Origin: Planktosalinus sp963975935
GTDB lineage: Bacteria > Bacteroidota > Bacteroidia > Flavobacteriales > Flavobacteriaceae
Assembly: GCA_963975935.1 (NCBI GenBank)
Contig: CAXBIQ010000009.1
Span: 62,001 to 126,000 of the forward strand
Direction of reading: 5' to 3'
Length of the DNA stretch: 64,000 nt
Part shown: positions 44,176 through 52,732 of the stretch, piece after piece
Numbering within the stretch: the stretch's first letter is position 1
How the letters are laid out: each line of letters opens with the position of its first letter
The notes under the pieces: model-generated
Database searches by the model: none
Told to the model about the DNA's origin: nothing
The model's input: the letters and a program-made list of their open reading frames with translations, nothing else
Made by a program: the position numbers and the translations under genes

Positions 44176-44679
44176 TTGAACGAAACCCAAACACATATAA
44201 ACCCAAAACTTCTCGACATCCTCAAGTCGGTTCCGGATCCGGAAATTCCGGTCTTGACGATTGTAGACTTGGGCGTAGTACGTGAGGCTGAGGTTATGGA
44301 TGACGGGACGATTGAGGTAAAAATCACACCCACATACAGCGGTTGTCCTGCAATGGATGTGATTGGCGATGATATAGTAACCGCTTTCGCGAAAGCAGGA
44401 ATGAAAGCCAAAGTCAAACTCGTTCTATCACCGGCCTGGAGTACCGATATGATTTCGGAAGAAGGCAAGAAAGCTCTTGAAAAATATGGTATTGCCGCTC
44501 CGCTAGATGCCACAGCAGACAAGGAAGCTCTTTTAGGAAATAAGAGATTGGTAAAATGCCCGCAATGCGGCTCAAAAAATACAGAATTAGTCAGTCAGTT
44601 TGGCTCCACGGCTTGCAAAGCACAGTTTAAATGTAATGATTGTCTGGAACCGTTTGATTATTTTAAATGCTTAAAATAA
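44176..44679 (+). CDS. paaD: phenylacetate pathway maturation protein PaaD, TTG start
   Basis: 167 residues. PaaD is related to SUF system SufT/MIP18 proteins and is needed for assembly or iron loading of the Paa epoxidase. The N-terminal DUF59 domain has LKSVPDPEIPVLTIVDLGVV and PTYSGCPAMDVIGDDI. The C-terminus has two CxxC zinc-binding pairs: KCPQCGSKNT and FKCNDCLEPFDYFKCLK. No ATG lies upstream of the conserved region, and TTG at 44176 gives a normal N-terminus, so TTG initiation is inferred. It contains a GCTTTCGCGAAAGC palindrome at 44383. Confidence 0.93.
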   Translation: MNETQTHINPKLLDILKSVPDPEIPVLTIVDLGVVREAEVMDDGTIEVKITPTYSGCPAMDVIGDDIVTAFAKAGMKAKVKLVLSPAWSTDMISEEGKKALEKYGIAAPLDATADKEALLGNKRLVKCPQCGSKNTELVSQFGSTACKAQFKCNDCLEPFDYFKCLK

Positions 44680-44728
44680 AAATCAATCCTCCTCAAGAAA
44701 GGATCACGTAATTCAAATGATTTAATTT

Positions 44729-45508
44729 ATGAATTCAATAACAACACAAATAAAAAACAATCTGGCCATCATCACCTTTAACCGGCCCGAGGTGTTTAAC
44801 AGCTTCAACCGTGAAATGGCGCGGGCATTACAAAAGGCTTTGGATGATTATGCAGCAAACGAACAAGTTCGCGCCATTCTCCTTACCGGAAACGGCAAAG
44901 CATTCTGTGCCGGTCAGGATTTAAAGGAAGTTACCAGCCCGGCATTGAATCCCGGGTTTAAAGCCATTCTGGAGGAACATTACAACCCCATCATTTCCAA
45001 AATTCGAAAGATAGAAAAACCGGTTGTAGCTGCCGTAAACGGTGTAGCTGCAGGTGCCGGGGCCAATATAGCACTGGCCTGTGATGTGGTTGTGGCATCC
45101 GGTCACGCAAGTTTTATTCAGGCGTTCAGTAAAATTGGGTTGATACCTGATAGTGCCGGAACGTTCTTTTTACCCAGGTTAATTGGTTTTCAAAAAGCTT
45201 CAGCCTTAATGATGCTGGGTGATAAAATTTCAGCGGAAGAAGCTGAAAAACTTGGGATGGTGTATAAAGTCTTTTCCGCTGAAACCTTTATGGAGGAAGC
45301 CCAAAAAATAGCCGAAACTCTTTCGCAAATGCCTACACACGGTATCGCATTAACAAAAAAAGCGTTGAACGCATCCATGCAAAATAATCTGGAAGAACAA
45401 CTCAAATTAGAGTCAAAATATCAAATAGAAGCCGCACAAACGGAAGACTATAGCGAAGGTGTCAAAGCCTTTATGGAAAAAAGAAAACCCAACTTTATTG
45501 GGAAGTAA
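44729..45508 (+). CDS. paaG: ring-1,2-epoxyphenylacetyl-CoA isomerase (crotonase family)
   Basis: 259 residues. Converts the ring epoxide of phenylacetyl-CoA to oxepin-CoA. Crotonase fold with the CoA/oxyanion segments AFCAGQDLKEV and AAVNGVAAGAGANIALACDV, and a catalytic acidic residue region in FSKIGLIPDSAGTFFLPRLI, where PaaG-type isomerases keep Asp in IPDSAGTF. C-terminus EDYSEGVKAFMEKRKPNFIG. It follows paaD and precedes paaH, matching the pathway order. Confidence 0.9.
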   Translation: MNSITTQIKNNLAIITFNRPEVFNSFNREMARALQKALDDYAANEQVRAILLTGNGKAFCAGQDLKEVTSPALNPGFKAILEEHYNPIISKIRKIEKPVVAAVNGVAAGAGANIALACDVVVASGHASFIQAFSKIGLIPDSAGTFFLPRLIGFQKASALMMLGDKISAEEAEKLGMVYKVFSAETFMEEAQKIAETLSQMPTHGIALTKKALNASMQNNLEEQLKLESKYQIEAAQTEDYSEGVKAFMEKRKPNFIGK

Positions 45509-45562
45509 AGGCGTAATATATTACGCCTCAACCAAAAAGTAACGGCGTAAGATTTTACGCCG
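45509..45562. repeat. two GGCGTAA/TTACGCC palindromes between paaG and paaH
   Basis: First: AGGCGTAATATATTACGCCT (45509-45528), a perfect 20-bp palindrome starting at the base after the paaG stop codon. Second: CGGCGTAA (45543-45550), loop GATT, TTACGCCG (45555-45562). The two share the GGCGTAA arm. Confidence 0.85.
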
Positions 45563-45584
45563 ATACAAATCAAAAAAAGAAAAA

Positions 45585-46736
45585 ATGAACATAGCAATAA
45601 TAGGATCTGGAACAATGGGAAGTGGCATCGCACAAGTAGCAGCCACAGCCGGGTGTTCAGTAAAAGTATATGACACTAGCCAGCCAGCGTTGGAAAAGAG
45701 CAAAGTTGCTTTGGAAAAAGTGCTCGGTCGGCTGGTAGAAAAAGGAAGAATCGATGACGCAGAAAAAAACCGCATTCAAAACAGTATTTCGTATGTGGAA
45801 AACCTAAAAGAACTTTCTGATGCCGATTTGACCATCGAAGCCATCATTGAAAATGCCGAAATCAAACAAAAAGTCTTTGCAGAACTGGAAAGTTATCAAT
45901 CTGATGAAGCTATCATCGCTTCAAACACATCGTCACTTTCCATCGCTTCACTGGCTGCATCACTCAAAAAACCGGAGCGCTTTATCGGAATCCATTTTTT
46001 CAATCCCGCGCCTTTAATGCCTTTGGTTGAGATCATTCCGGCGATTCAAACTTCCGAAGAGGTAAAAAATAAAGTGGTGCAAATCATTGAAGACTGGAAA
46101 AAAATTGGCGTTCTGGCCAAAGACACTCCGGGCTTTATCGTTAACCGCGTGGCACGGCCTTTTTATGGCGAAGCACTTCGCATTTATGAAGAGGGATTAG
46201 CTGATTTTGCAACCATTGACTGGGCTATGAAAGAAATTGGTGGTTTCCGTATGGGGCCTTTTGAGCTGATGGATTTTATCGGAAACGACGTCAATTATAC
46301 CGTTACCGAAACTGTTTTTACCGCATTTTATTTCGACCCAAGATACAAGCCGGCATTTACCCAAAAACGTTTTTCGGAAGCTGGATATTTGGGAAGAAAG
46401 TCGGGTAGAGGTTATTACAACTATGCTGAAAACGCTACCAATCCAGAACCCAATAGAGATCAAAAATTAGGACAAGAAATAGTTGAGCGCATTCTGGTGA
46501 TGCTCATTAACGAAGCCGCTGACGCCTTGTTTTTAAACATCGCTTCCGCGAAAGACATTGATTTGGCAATGACAAAAGGAGTCAATTACCCTCAAGGATT
46601 GCTCGCCTGGGCGAATGAAAAAGGCACCGAATGGTGTGTTGAAAAGATGGACGCGCTTTATGATGAATACCGTGAAGACAGATATCGATGCAGTCCGTTG
46701 TTACGTAAGATGAGAAGAGAAAGTAAAATATTTTAG
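45585..46736 (+). CDS. paaH: 3-hydroxyacyl-CoA dehydrogenase PaaH
   Basis: 383 residues. NAD-dependent oxidation of the 3-hydroxyadipyl-CoA intermediate. The dinucleotide fold is N-terminal (IGSGTMGSGIAQVAATAGCS). The catalytic His/Glu region is ERFIGIHFFNPAPLMPLVEI. The C-terminal helical domain includes RVARPFYGEALRIYEEGLAD and GPFELMDFIGNDVNYTVTE. It is shorter than the roughly 475-residue enterobacterial PaaH, which carries a duplicated C-terminal part, but this size is common for the family. It ends 4 bp before the thioesterase gene. Confidence 0.93.
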   Translation: MNIAIIGSGTMGSGIAQVAATAGCSVKVYDTSQPALEKSKVALEKVLGRLVEKGRIDDAEKNRIQNSISYVENLKELSDADLTIEAIIENAEIKQKVFAELESYQSDEAIIASNTSSLSIASLAASLKKPERFIGIHFFNPAPLMPLVEIIPAIQTSEEVKNKVVQIIEDWKKIGVLAKDTPGFIVNRVARPFYGEALRIYEEGLADFATIDWAMKEIGGFRMGPFELMDFIGNDVNYTVTETVFTAFYFDPRYKPAFTQKRFSEAGYLGRKSGRGYYNYAENATNPEPNRDQKLGQEIVERILVMLINEAADALFLNIASAKDIDLAMTKGVNYPQGLLAWANEKGTEWCVEKMDALYDEYREDRYRCSPLLRKMRRESKIF

Positions 46737-46740
46737 AAGC

Positions 46741-47148
46741 ATGATTGAAGGAAGTAAAATACCCGAAAAGATGCTCTCCCTTGATGCTTTCAGCCAATGG
46801 CTGGGTATCGAAGTTTTGGAATGTGAAATAGGGCGTTGTAAAGTTGGAATGACTGTTCGCAAAGACATGCTGAATTCCATGGACAAAGCCCATGGCGGTA
46901 TTACCTACTCACTGGCAGACACCGCTTTTGGTTTTTCGGCCAATACCTATGGAAAATTTGCCGTTTCGATAGAAACCTCAATCAATCATATTGAGGCACT
47001 TGAAGAAGGTGATTACATCATAGCAGAATCCATCATCGACGAAACCCGAAACAAACTTGGTTTTCATATCATCGAGGTGAAAAAAGGGGAAAAATTGGTA
47101 GCTTTGTTTAAAGGGGTTGTTTACAGAACCACTAAAGATTGGGAATAA
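46741..47148 (+). CDS. paaI: hotdog-fold acyl-CoA thioesterase PaaI
   Basis: 135 residues, normal length. Cleaves dead-end ring-CoA thioesters and frees CoA in the pathway. Hotdog motif: SMDKAHGGITYSLADTAFGF (HGG plus D as the catalytic region), then SIETSINHIEALEEGDYIIA, and TRNKLGFHIIEVK. It starts 4 bp after paaH and is probably translationally coupled. Confidence 0.93.
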   Translation: MIEGSKIPEKMLSLDAFSQWLGIEVLECEIGRCKVGMTVRKDMLNSMDKAHGGITYSLADTAFGFSANTYGKFAVSIETSINHIEALEEGDYIIAESIIDETRNKLGFHIIEVKKGEKLVALFKGVVYRTTKDWE

Positions 47149-47179
47149 ATCAATGTAAATCCGTTAATCCTTAAAATTT

Positions 47180-48043
47180 ATGAAATGGAAAGGTAGAAGA
47201 AAAAGTGGCAACCTCGATGACCGACGGGGAATGAGCAACAAGGGCAAAGTAGTTGCCGGTGGTGGTATCATTGCCGTTGTAGTGATATTATTACAGCTTT
47301 TTGGAGGTGAAACAGGGCAAACCATTGCTCCATTCCTTGAACAACTCAACCAGCAACAACAAACCACACAACAAGTTCAAAACCGTGAACTCACCCCTGA
47401 AGAAATAGAAATAGGTGACTTTGTAGCTACCATTTTAGCAGATACAGAAGATGCCTGGCATCATATTTTTAGAGAAAATAACCTGGGTCAATACAAAGAA
47501 CCCAGGCTCATACTCTTCAATGATCAAGTTACATCAGCTTGTGGTAAAGCCTCTTCAGCAATGGGTCCATTTTATTGTCCGGCAGATCAAAACGCTTATA
47601 TGGACCTTGTTTTCTTTAACGAGCTTCACAACCGTTTTGGAGCAAAAAGAGGAGACTTTGCGATTGCTTATGTAACCGCTCACGAGATAGGGCACCATGT
47701 TCAAACCTTATTAGGTACCTCACAAAAAGTCCGCCAGCTTCAAAGCAGAGTCAGCAAAACCGAAGCTAATCAACTCTCTGTGGCATTAGAATTACAAGCC
47801 GATTTTTACGCCGGCCTTTGGGCACACCACGTGCAGAAGTATTTAACTGAAAATGATATTGAAGTAGCTATAAGTGCCGCTCAGGCCGTGGGCGATGATG
47901 CCATACAAAAAAGAGTTCAAGGACAGGTTGTTCCAGACTCCTTTACTCATGGAACTTCAGCACAACGCAAAGAATGGTTTTTGAGAGGTTTTAGAAGCGG
48001 CGAATTTAGTCAGCATGATACCTTTTCAGAAATTTTGGATTAA
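47180..48043 (+). CDS. ypfJ: neutral zinc metallopeptidase, YpfJ family
   Basis: 287 residues. A short basic N-terminus (MKWKGRRKSGNLDDRRG) and one membrane helix (VVAGGGIIAVVVILLQLFGG) are followed by the peptidase domain. The zinc-binding motif is HEIGHHVQ (HExxH) in VTAHEIGHHVQTLLG. A downstream glutamate-containing segment LELQADFYAGLWAHHVQ supplies the third ligand. The family is widespread, with no known role in aromatic catabolism, yet the gene sits between paaI and paaJ on the same strand. It may simply be carried along. Confidence 0.92.
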   Translation: MKWKGRRKSGNLDDRRGMSNKGKVVAGGGIIAVVVILLQLFGGETGQTIAPFLEQLNQQQQTTQQVQNRELTPEEIEIGDFVATILADTEDAWHHIFRENNLGQYKEPRLILFNDQVTSACGKASSAMGPFYCPADQNAYMDLVFFNELHNRFGAKRGDFAIAYVTAHEIGHHVQTLLGTSQKVRQLQSRVSKTEANQLSVALELQADFYAGLWAHHVQKYLTENDIEVAISAAQAVGDDAIQKRVQGQVVPDSFTHGTSAQRKEWFLRGFRSGEFSQHDTFSEILD

Positions 48044-48094
48044 ATGAACCAACTAATGAAATTGAATAATTAAAATAGTAACTTAAAATCACGA

Positions 48095-48136
48095 GACTTC
48101 CGCTCCTGCCTGCCGGCAGGCAGGTTCGCGGAAAAA
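48095..48136. repeat. TTCCGC/GCGGAA element with 20-bp inner palindrome
   Basis: TTCCGC (48098-48103) and GCGGAA (48128-48133) enclose CCTGCCTGCCGGCAGGCAGG (48105-48124), itself a perfect palindrome. Preceded by CACGAG, the complement of the CTCGTG-like tail of other copies. Ends 7 bp before the paaJ ATG, so it may affect its translation. Confidence 0.85.
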
Positions 48137-48142
48137 ATAATT

Positions 48143-49339
48143 ATGTACATAATCGACGGAATAAGAACACCCATAGGCAGTTATCAGGGCACACTTTCAC
48201 CGGTTCGCACCGATGATTTGGCAGCTCTTGTCATTGCCGAAATCGTAAAACGAAATCCCAATATCCCAAAAGAAGCTTATGACGATGTCATCCTAGGCTG
48301 TGCCAATCAAGCAGGCGAAGACAACCGAAACGTTGCTCGAATGGCTTCATTACTGGCCGGACTGCCCTATTCAGTTCCCGGAGAAACCGTAAACCGACTT
48401 TGCAGTAGCGGACTTTCAGCTATGATTCACGCCCATCGAGCCATCAAAGCCGGGGATGGCGATGTATTTATCGCAGGCGGCGTGGAACATATGACCCGTG
48501 GCCCCTATGTGGTGGCAAAACCCTCAAAAGCTTTTGGAACCGATGCTAAAATGTATGATTCCAGTTTTGGATGGCGCTTTATTAACCCCAAAATGCACGA
48601 AATGTATGGTACAGACGGCATGGGTGTCACCGCAGAAAATCTAGTGGAGAAATACAACATTTCACGTGAAGATCAGGATGCTTTCGCTTACAATTCACAA
48701 ATGAAAGCCACAAAAGCCCAACAAAACGGACGCCTGGCAAAAGAAATTGTAACTGTAGAAATTCCGCAAAGGAAAAAAGACCCGATACTTTTTTCAGAAG
48801 ACGAATTTATAAAGCCTGCTACTTCAAAAGAAGTGCTTGCCAAACTGCGTGGTGCATTTAAAAAAGACGGCAGTGTTTCCGCAGGAAATTCATCCGGATT
48901 AAATGATGGTGCAGCAGCAACAATCATCGCTTCTGAGACTGCGGTAAAAAAATACAATTTAAAGCCCTTGGCAAAAATTGTAAGCTCAGCAGTAGTTGGA
49001 GTAGAACCAAGAATAATGGGTATTGGCCCTGTGGAAGCATCAAACAAAGCACTTCAAAAAGCTGGCTTAACGATGGACGATATGGACATCATCGAGTTAA
49101 ATGAAGCCTTTGCTGCACAATCATTGGCGTGTATCCGAGAATGGGGTTTAGCTGATGACGACCCAAGAATCAACCCCAATGGTGGTGCGATTGCTATTGG
49201 TCACCCACTGGGAGTAACCGGCGCCCGCATTTGTTACTCCGCCGCATTAGAGTTATCTTTGACAGGGAAGAAATATGCTTTGGTGACGATGTGTATTGGA
49301 GTTGGACAAGGATATGCTGCAGTGATTGAAAGAGCCTAA
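48143..49339 (+). CDS. paaJ: 3-oxoadipyl-CoA/3-oxo-5,6-dehydrosuberyl-CoA thiolase
   Basis: 398 residues, normal length. Cleaves the pathway 3-oxoacyl-CoA intermediates to acetyl-CoA and succinyl-CoA precursors. Thiolase signatures: nucleophile cysteine in VNRLCSSGLSAMIHAHRA, the GNSSGLNDGAAA segment, the ELNEAFAAQ segment, NPNGGAIAIGHPLGVTGAR and the second cysteine in VTMCIGVGQGYA. It starts 7 bp after a palindromic repeat. Confidence 0.95.
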   Translation: MYIIDGIRTPIGSYQGTLSPVRTDDLAALVIAEIVKRNPNIPKEAYDDVILGCANQAGEDNRNVARMASLLAGLPYSVPGETVNRLCSSGLSAMIHAHRAIKAGDGDVFIAGGVEHMTRGPYVVAKPSKAFGTDAKMYDSSFGWRFINPKMHEMYGTDGMGVTAENLVEKYNISREDQDAFAYNSQMKATKAQQNGRLAKEIVTVEIPQRKKDPILFSEDEFIKPATSKEVLAKLRGAFKKDGSVSAGNSSGLNDGAAATIIASETAVKKYNLKPLAKIVSSAVVGVEPRIMGIGPVEASNKALQKAGLTMDDMDIIELNEAFAAQSLACIREWGLADDDPRINPNGGAIAIGHPLGVTGARICYSAALELSLTGKKYALVTMCIGVGQGYAAVIERA

Positions 49340-49340
49340 A

Positions 49341-49410
49341 ATTTCCGTGAAGGCGGAAATCTCGTTAATCAAACTAAAAATATTAAACCAAGTTACCCGC
49401 CTTCGCGGGC
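49341..49410. repeat. two palindromes between paaJ and paaZ
   Basis: ATTTCCG (49341-49347) pairs with CGGAAAT (49354-49360), followed by CTCGTTAATC. CCCGC (49396-49400), loop CTTC, GCGGG (49405-49409), ends 8 bp before the paaZ ATG. Confidence 0.8.
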
Positions 49411-49417
49411 AAATATT

Positions 49418-51913
49418 ATGAACAAAACACAACACTACATCTTAGGCAATTGGACACAAGGCCAAGGCGAAGGAACACCCATTCAGGACTCTGTTACCGG
49501 TGAAGTTTTTACCAGCGTCACCACAGAGGGACTTGACGTTCCCTCCATACTTCAATACGGTCGTGAAAAAGGCGATACACTTCGTAAGATGACCTTCCAG
49601 GAGCGTGGTAATATGATCAAAAAACTAGCCCTTTACCTTACCAAAAAGAAAGCTGCGTTTTATGAAATAAGCTACCGCACCGGCGCGACAAAAATAGACA
49701 GCTGGATAGACATTGAAGGTGGTTTTGGAAACCTGTTTGCCAATGCTTCTTTGCGTAAATTATTCCCCAATCAGTCCTATCACGTCGAGGGAGAACCCAT
49801 CGATCTTTCCCGTGGTGGTCGCTTTATGGCACATCACATTTTGGTTCCCAAAGAAGGAGTGGCCGTGCACATTAACGCGTTTAATTTCCCTGTGTGGGGA
49901 ATGCTGGAAAAATGTGCCGTCAACTGGATGGCAGGAATGCCGGCAGTGGTACTTCCTGCACCGCAATCGGCTTATTTGACTGAAGCCGTTGTGAAAGAAA
50001 TTATAGCTTCCGGAATTTTACCTGAAGGCAGTTTGCAACTCATTTCCGGAACAGCTAAAACCATACTCGATACAGTCCAGTCACAGGATGTCGTGACTTT
50101 TACCGGTTCGGCAAAAGTGGGAAGAATGTTAAAAGCACACCCGCAACTCATTGAAGAATCTGTGCCCTTTACGATGGAAGCAGATTCCCTGAACGCTTCT
50201 GTTTTGGGTGAAGACGCCGCTCCCGGCACCCCTGAATTTGATTTGTTCATCAAAGAAGTGCGCAACGAAATGACCGTAAAATGCGGACAAAAATGTACCG
50301 CCATTCGTCGTATTCTTGTTCCTGAAAAGTATATGGAAGATGTGCAAATTGCAATCGGGAAAGCACTCGATAAGGTCACTGTGGGCGACCCGCGTTTAAA
50401 AGAAGTAAGAATGGGTGCTCTGGTAAGTCACGCGCAACGCGAATCTGTTAAAAGTCAGGTACAGAAAATCGCCGAAACCGCTCAAATAGTGTATGGCAGC
50501 TTTGACGATTTTGAAGCTGTCGGGGCAGATTCGAAAAAGGGTTCTTTCCTCCGACCAATATTATTACGTGAAGACCATCCTCTACAAAATGAAGCTTCTC
50601 ATGTGACCGAAGCCTTTGGTCCTGTGAGCACACTGATGCCTTATAACAGTATTGAAGAAGCAATAAAAATATCCAAGCTTGGTAAAGGCTCCCTTGTGAG
50701 TTCCATTTTCACGAATGACAATTCCGTAGCAAAAGAATTTACAATAGGTGCTGCTTCCCATCACGGACGCATACTCACCATTAACCGCGAAAGTGCCAAG
50801 CAAAGCACCGGACACGGTTCGCCATTGCCATTGCTTGTTCACGGCGGTCCCGGTCGAGCAGGAGGAGGTGAAGAAATGGGCGGAATGAGAGGCATTAAAC
50901 ATTATATGCAGCGAACTGCTATTCAAGGGTCGCCTACAACCTTAACAGAAATCACCGGTATTTACCAACCCAAATCTGATTACAAAGAAGCTGAAAAGCA
51001 TCCTTTTACTTATCACTGGGAAGACATCCAACCCGGAATGTCGCTCAAAACCCATAAACGCACATTAACCGATGGTGACATCGTCAATTTTGCCAACCTC
51101 ACCTGGGATCATTTTTATGCCCATACAGATATCACTTCACTTGACGGAAGTATTTTTGAACAACGCACCGCTCACGGTTATTTTATCATTTCCGCGGCGG
51201 CGGGCTTGTTTGTGTATCCCAATAAAGGACCGGTAGCGGCAAACTACGGACTTGAAGACATTCGGTTTTTGCGCCCGTTATACCACAACGACACGATTTA
51301 TGTTCGCCTTACGTGCAAACAAAAAGTAGATCGCGACAGCAATGCAAAAGAACATCCTTCAGGCATTGTAAAATGGTATGTTGAGGTGTTTGATATTGAG
51401 GATGAAATGGTTGCTTTTGCGACTATTTTAACGATGGTTCAGAAAAAGCAAACGACTTTCGTCGAAATGACTTCAGAAACAATGCCTTTTTACTTGAGTA
51501 AACTTTCAGAAAAGACGAAGCCAAAATGGGGAACAATGACACCACAGCATATGGTGGAACATTTGGAATTCACTTATCGAATCGCCTCGGGCGAAATGCA
51601 AGATTTTGACATAGCAACACCAGAGGAATACATTGAAAAAGTGCAAGCTACCTTGTGGGATTTCAACCCAATGCCACAGGGATACAAAATGCCATTGATG
51701 AATGACAATGAATTGGAAGACCTGAACCATCCCGATTTAGAAACTGCAAAACAAAAAATGCTGGAAGCCCGTGAGGAATACCTGGAATATTTCAAAGAAA
51801 ACCCCGATTCGCTTCAAAAAAATGCCGTGTTTGGATATTTAAATCGTTATGAATGGTATTTGTTGGAGAGGAAACACCTTAACCACCACTTTAATCAATT
51901 TGGTTTAATTTAA
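49418..51913 (+). CDS. paaZ: bifunctional oxepin-CoA hydrolase/semialdehyde dehydrogenase PaaZ with C-terminal DUF1569-like extension
   Basis: 831 residues against about 680 for E. coli PaaZ. The aldehyde dehydrogenase domain (1 to about 520) has catalytic Glu254 (TMEADSLNAS) and Cys293 (KCGQKCTAIRR). The MaoC-like hydratase follows (about 535-680) with WDHFYAHTDITSLDGSIFEQ, HGYFIISAAAGL and IRFLRPLYHNDTIYV. The last 148 residues are additional: KPKWGTMTPQHMVEHLEFTY and EWYLLERKHLNHHFNQFG, resembling the DUF1569/DinB-like four-helix fold with its conserved histidines. The role of this extra domain is unknown. It opens oxepin-CoA and oxidises the aldehyde product. Confidence 0.93.
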   Translation: MNKTQHYILGNWTQGQGEGTPIQDSVTGEVFTSVTTEGLDVPSILQYGREKGDTLRKMTFQERGNMIKKLALYLTKKKAAFYEISYRTGATKIDSWIDIEGGFGNLFANASLRKLFPNQSYHVEGEPIDLSRGGRFMAHHILVPKEGVAVHINAFNFPVWGMLEKCAVNWMAGMPAVVLPAPQSAYLTEAVVKEIIASGILPEGSLQLISGTAKTILDTVQSQDVVTFTGSAKVGRMLKAHPQLIEESVPFTMEADSLNASVLGEDAAPGTPEFDLFIKEVRNEMTVKCGQKCTAIRRILVPEKYMEDVQIAIGKALDKVTVGDPRLKEVRMGALVSHAQRESVKSQVQKIAETAQIVYGSFDDFEAVGADSKKGSFLRPILLREDHPLQNEASHVTEAFGPVSTLMPYNSIEEAIKISKLGKGSLVSSIFTNDNSVAKEFTIGAASHHGRILTINRESAKQSTGHGSPLPLLVHGGPGRAGGGEEMGGMRGIKHYMQRTAIQGSPTTLTEITGIYQPKSDYKEAEKHPFTYHWEDIQPGMSLKTHKRTLTDGDIVNFANLTWDHFYAHTDITSLDGSIFEQRTAHGYFIISAAAGLFVYPNKGPVAANYGLEDIRFLRPLYHNDTIYVRLTCKQKVDRDSNAKEHPSGIVKWYVEVFDIEDEMVAFATILTMVQKKQTTFVEMTSETMPFYLSKLSEKTKPKWGTMTPQHMVEHLEFTYRIASGEMQDFDIATPEEYIEKVQATLWDFNPMPQGYKMPLMNDNELEDLNHPDLETAKQKMLEAREEYLEYFKENPDSLQKNAVFGYLNRYEWYLLERKHLNHHFNQFGLI

Positions 51914-51926
51914 TTTTAATTACAAA

Positions 51927-52682
51927 ATGTCTGAACAACCTTACGTAAAACAAACAATCAACAACCATATCGCCACGATCGAATTTTTCCATCCGGCACA
52001 TAACAGCCTGCCGGGTGATTTGCTGGCTCAACTGGCCGAAACCATTACCAAAGCAGGCGAAAACGATGAAATAAAAGTCATCATAATGCAAAGCGGTGGT
52101 GACCGTACTTTTTGTGCAGGAGCCAGCTTTACAGAACTCATTTCCATCAATGATGATAAAACCGGTGAAATCTTTTTCAGTGGCTTTGCCAATGTGATTA
52201 ATGCGATGCGCAAGTGTCCTAAATTTATTATCGGCCGCATTCAAGGTAAAACCGTAGGCGGAGGCGTTGGCCTTGCTTCAGCAGTGGATTATTGTATGGC
52301 TACTAAATATGCTTCCATCAAACTCAGCGAACTCAATATAGGTATCGGGCCGTTTGTGGTGGGTCCGGCGGTGGAGCGCAAACTCGACCTCAGCGGATTT
52401 TCACAAATCGCCATTGATGCCAATTCCTTTTACGATGCTGAATGGGCACGAAGTAAAGGACTTTATATGAAGATATTTGAAGATCTAGAAAGTCTTGATA
52501 AAGCTGTTCAGGCTTTCGCCGAAAACCTTTGCACTTACAACCCCGAAGCCATGACAGAAATGAAAAAAGTATTCTGGACCGGCACTGAAAACTGGGATGA
52601 ATTACTGAAAGAACGTGCGAAGATTAGTGGGCGATTAGTGTTAAGTGCGTTTACGAAGAAGAAGTTGGAGAGTTATAAGTAA
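51927..52682 (+). CDS. paaF: enoyl-CoA hydratase/isomerase, PaaF-like
   Basis: 251 residues. Crotonase-fold enzyme, likely hydrating 2,3-dehydroadipyl-CoA in the pathway. Motifs: GGDRTFCAGASFTELISIND (CoA/oxyanion), GRIQGKTVGGGVGLASAVDY, and LSELNIGIGPFVVGPAVERK. The usual second catalytic glutamate position is changed in this last segment (IGIGPFVVG), so the reaction could be isomerisation rather than hydration. Assignment to PaaF rests on cluster position. It starts 13 bp after paaZ. Confidence 0.82.
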   Translation: MSEQPYVKQTINNHIATIEFFHPAHNSLPGDLLAQLAETITKAGENDEIKVIIMQSGGDRTFCAGASFTELISINDDKTGEIFFSGFANVINAMRKCPKFIIGRIQGKTVGGGVGLASAVDYCMATKYASIKLSELNIGIGPFVVGPAVERKLDLSGFSQIAIDANSFYDAEWARSKGLYMKIFEDLESLDKAVQAFAENLCTYNPEAMTEMKKVFWTGTENWDELLKERAKISGRLVLSAFTKKKLESYK

Positions 52683-52706
52683 ATTTAATCAAATTTAATA
52701 CAGAGC

Positions 52707-52724
52707 TTCCCGCCTTTGCGGGAA
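52707..52724. repeat. TTCCCGC/GCGGGAA palindrome before paaY
   Basis: TTCCCGC (52707-52713), loop CTTT, GCGGGAA (52718-52724), 8 bp before the paaY ATG. Confidence 0.85.
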
Positions 52725-52732
52725 TTGGGCTT

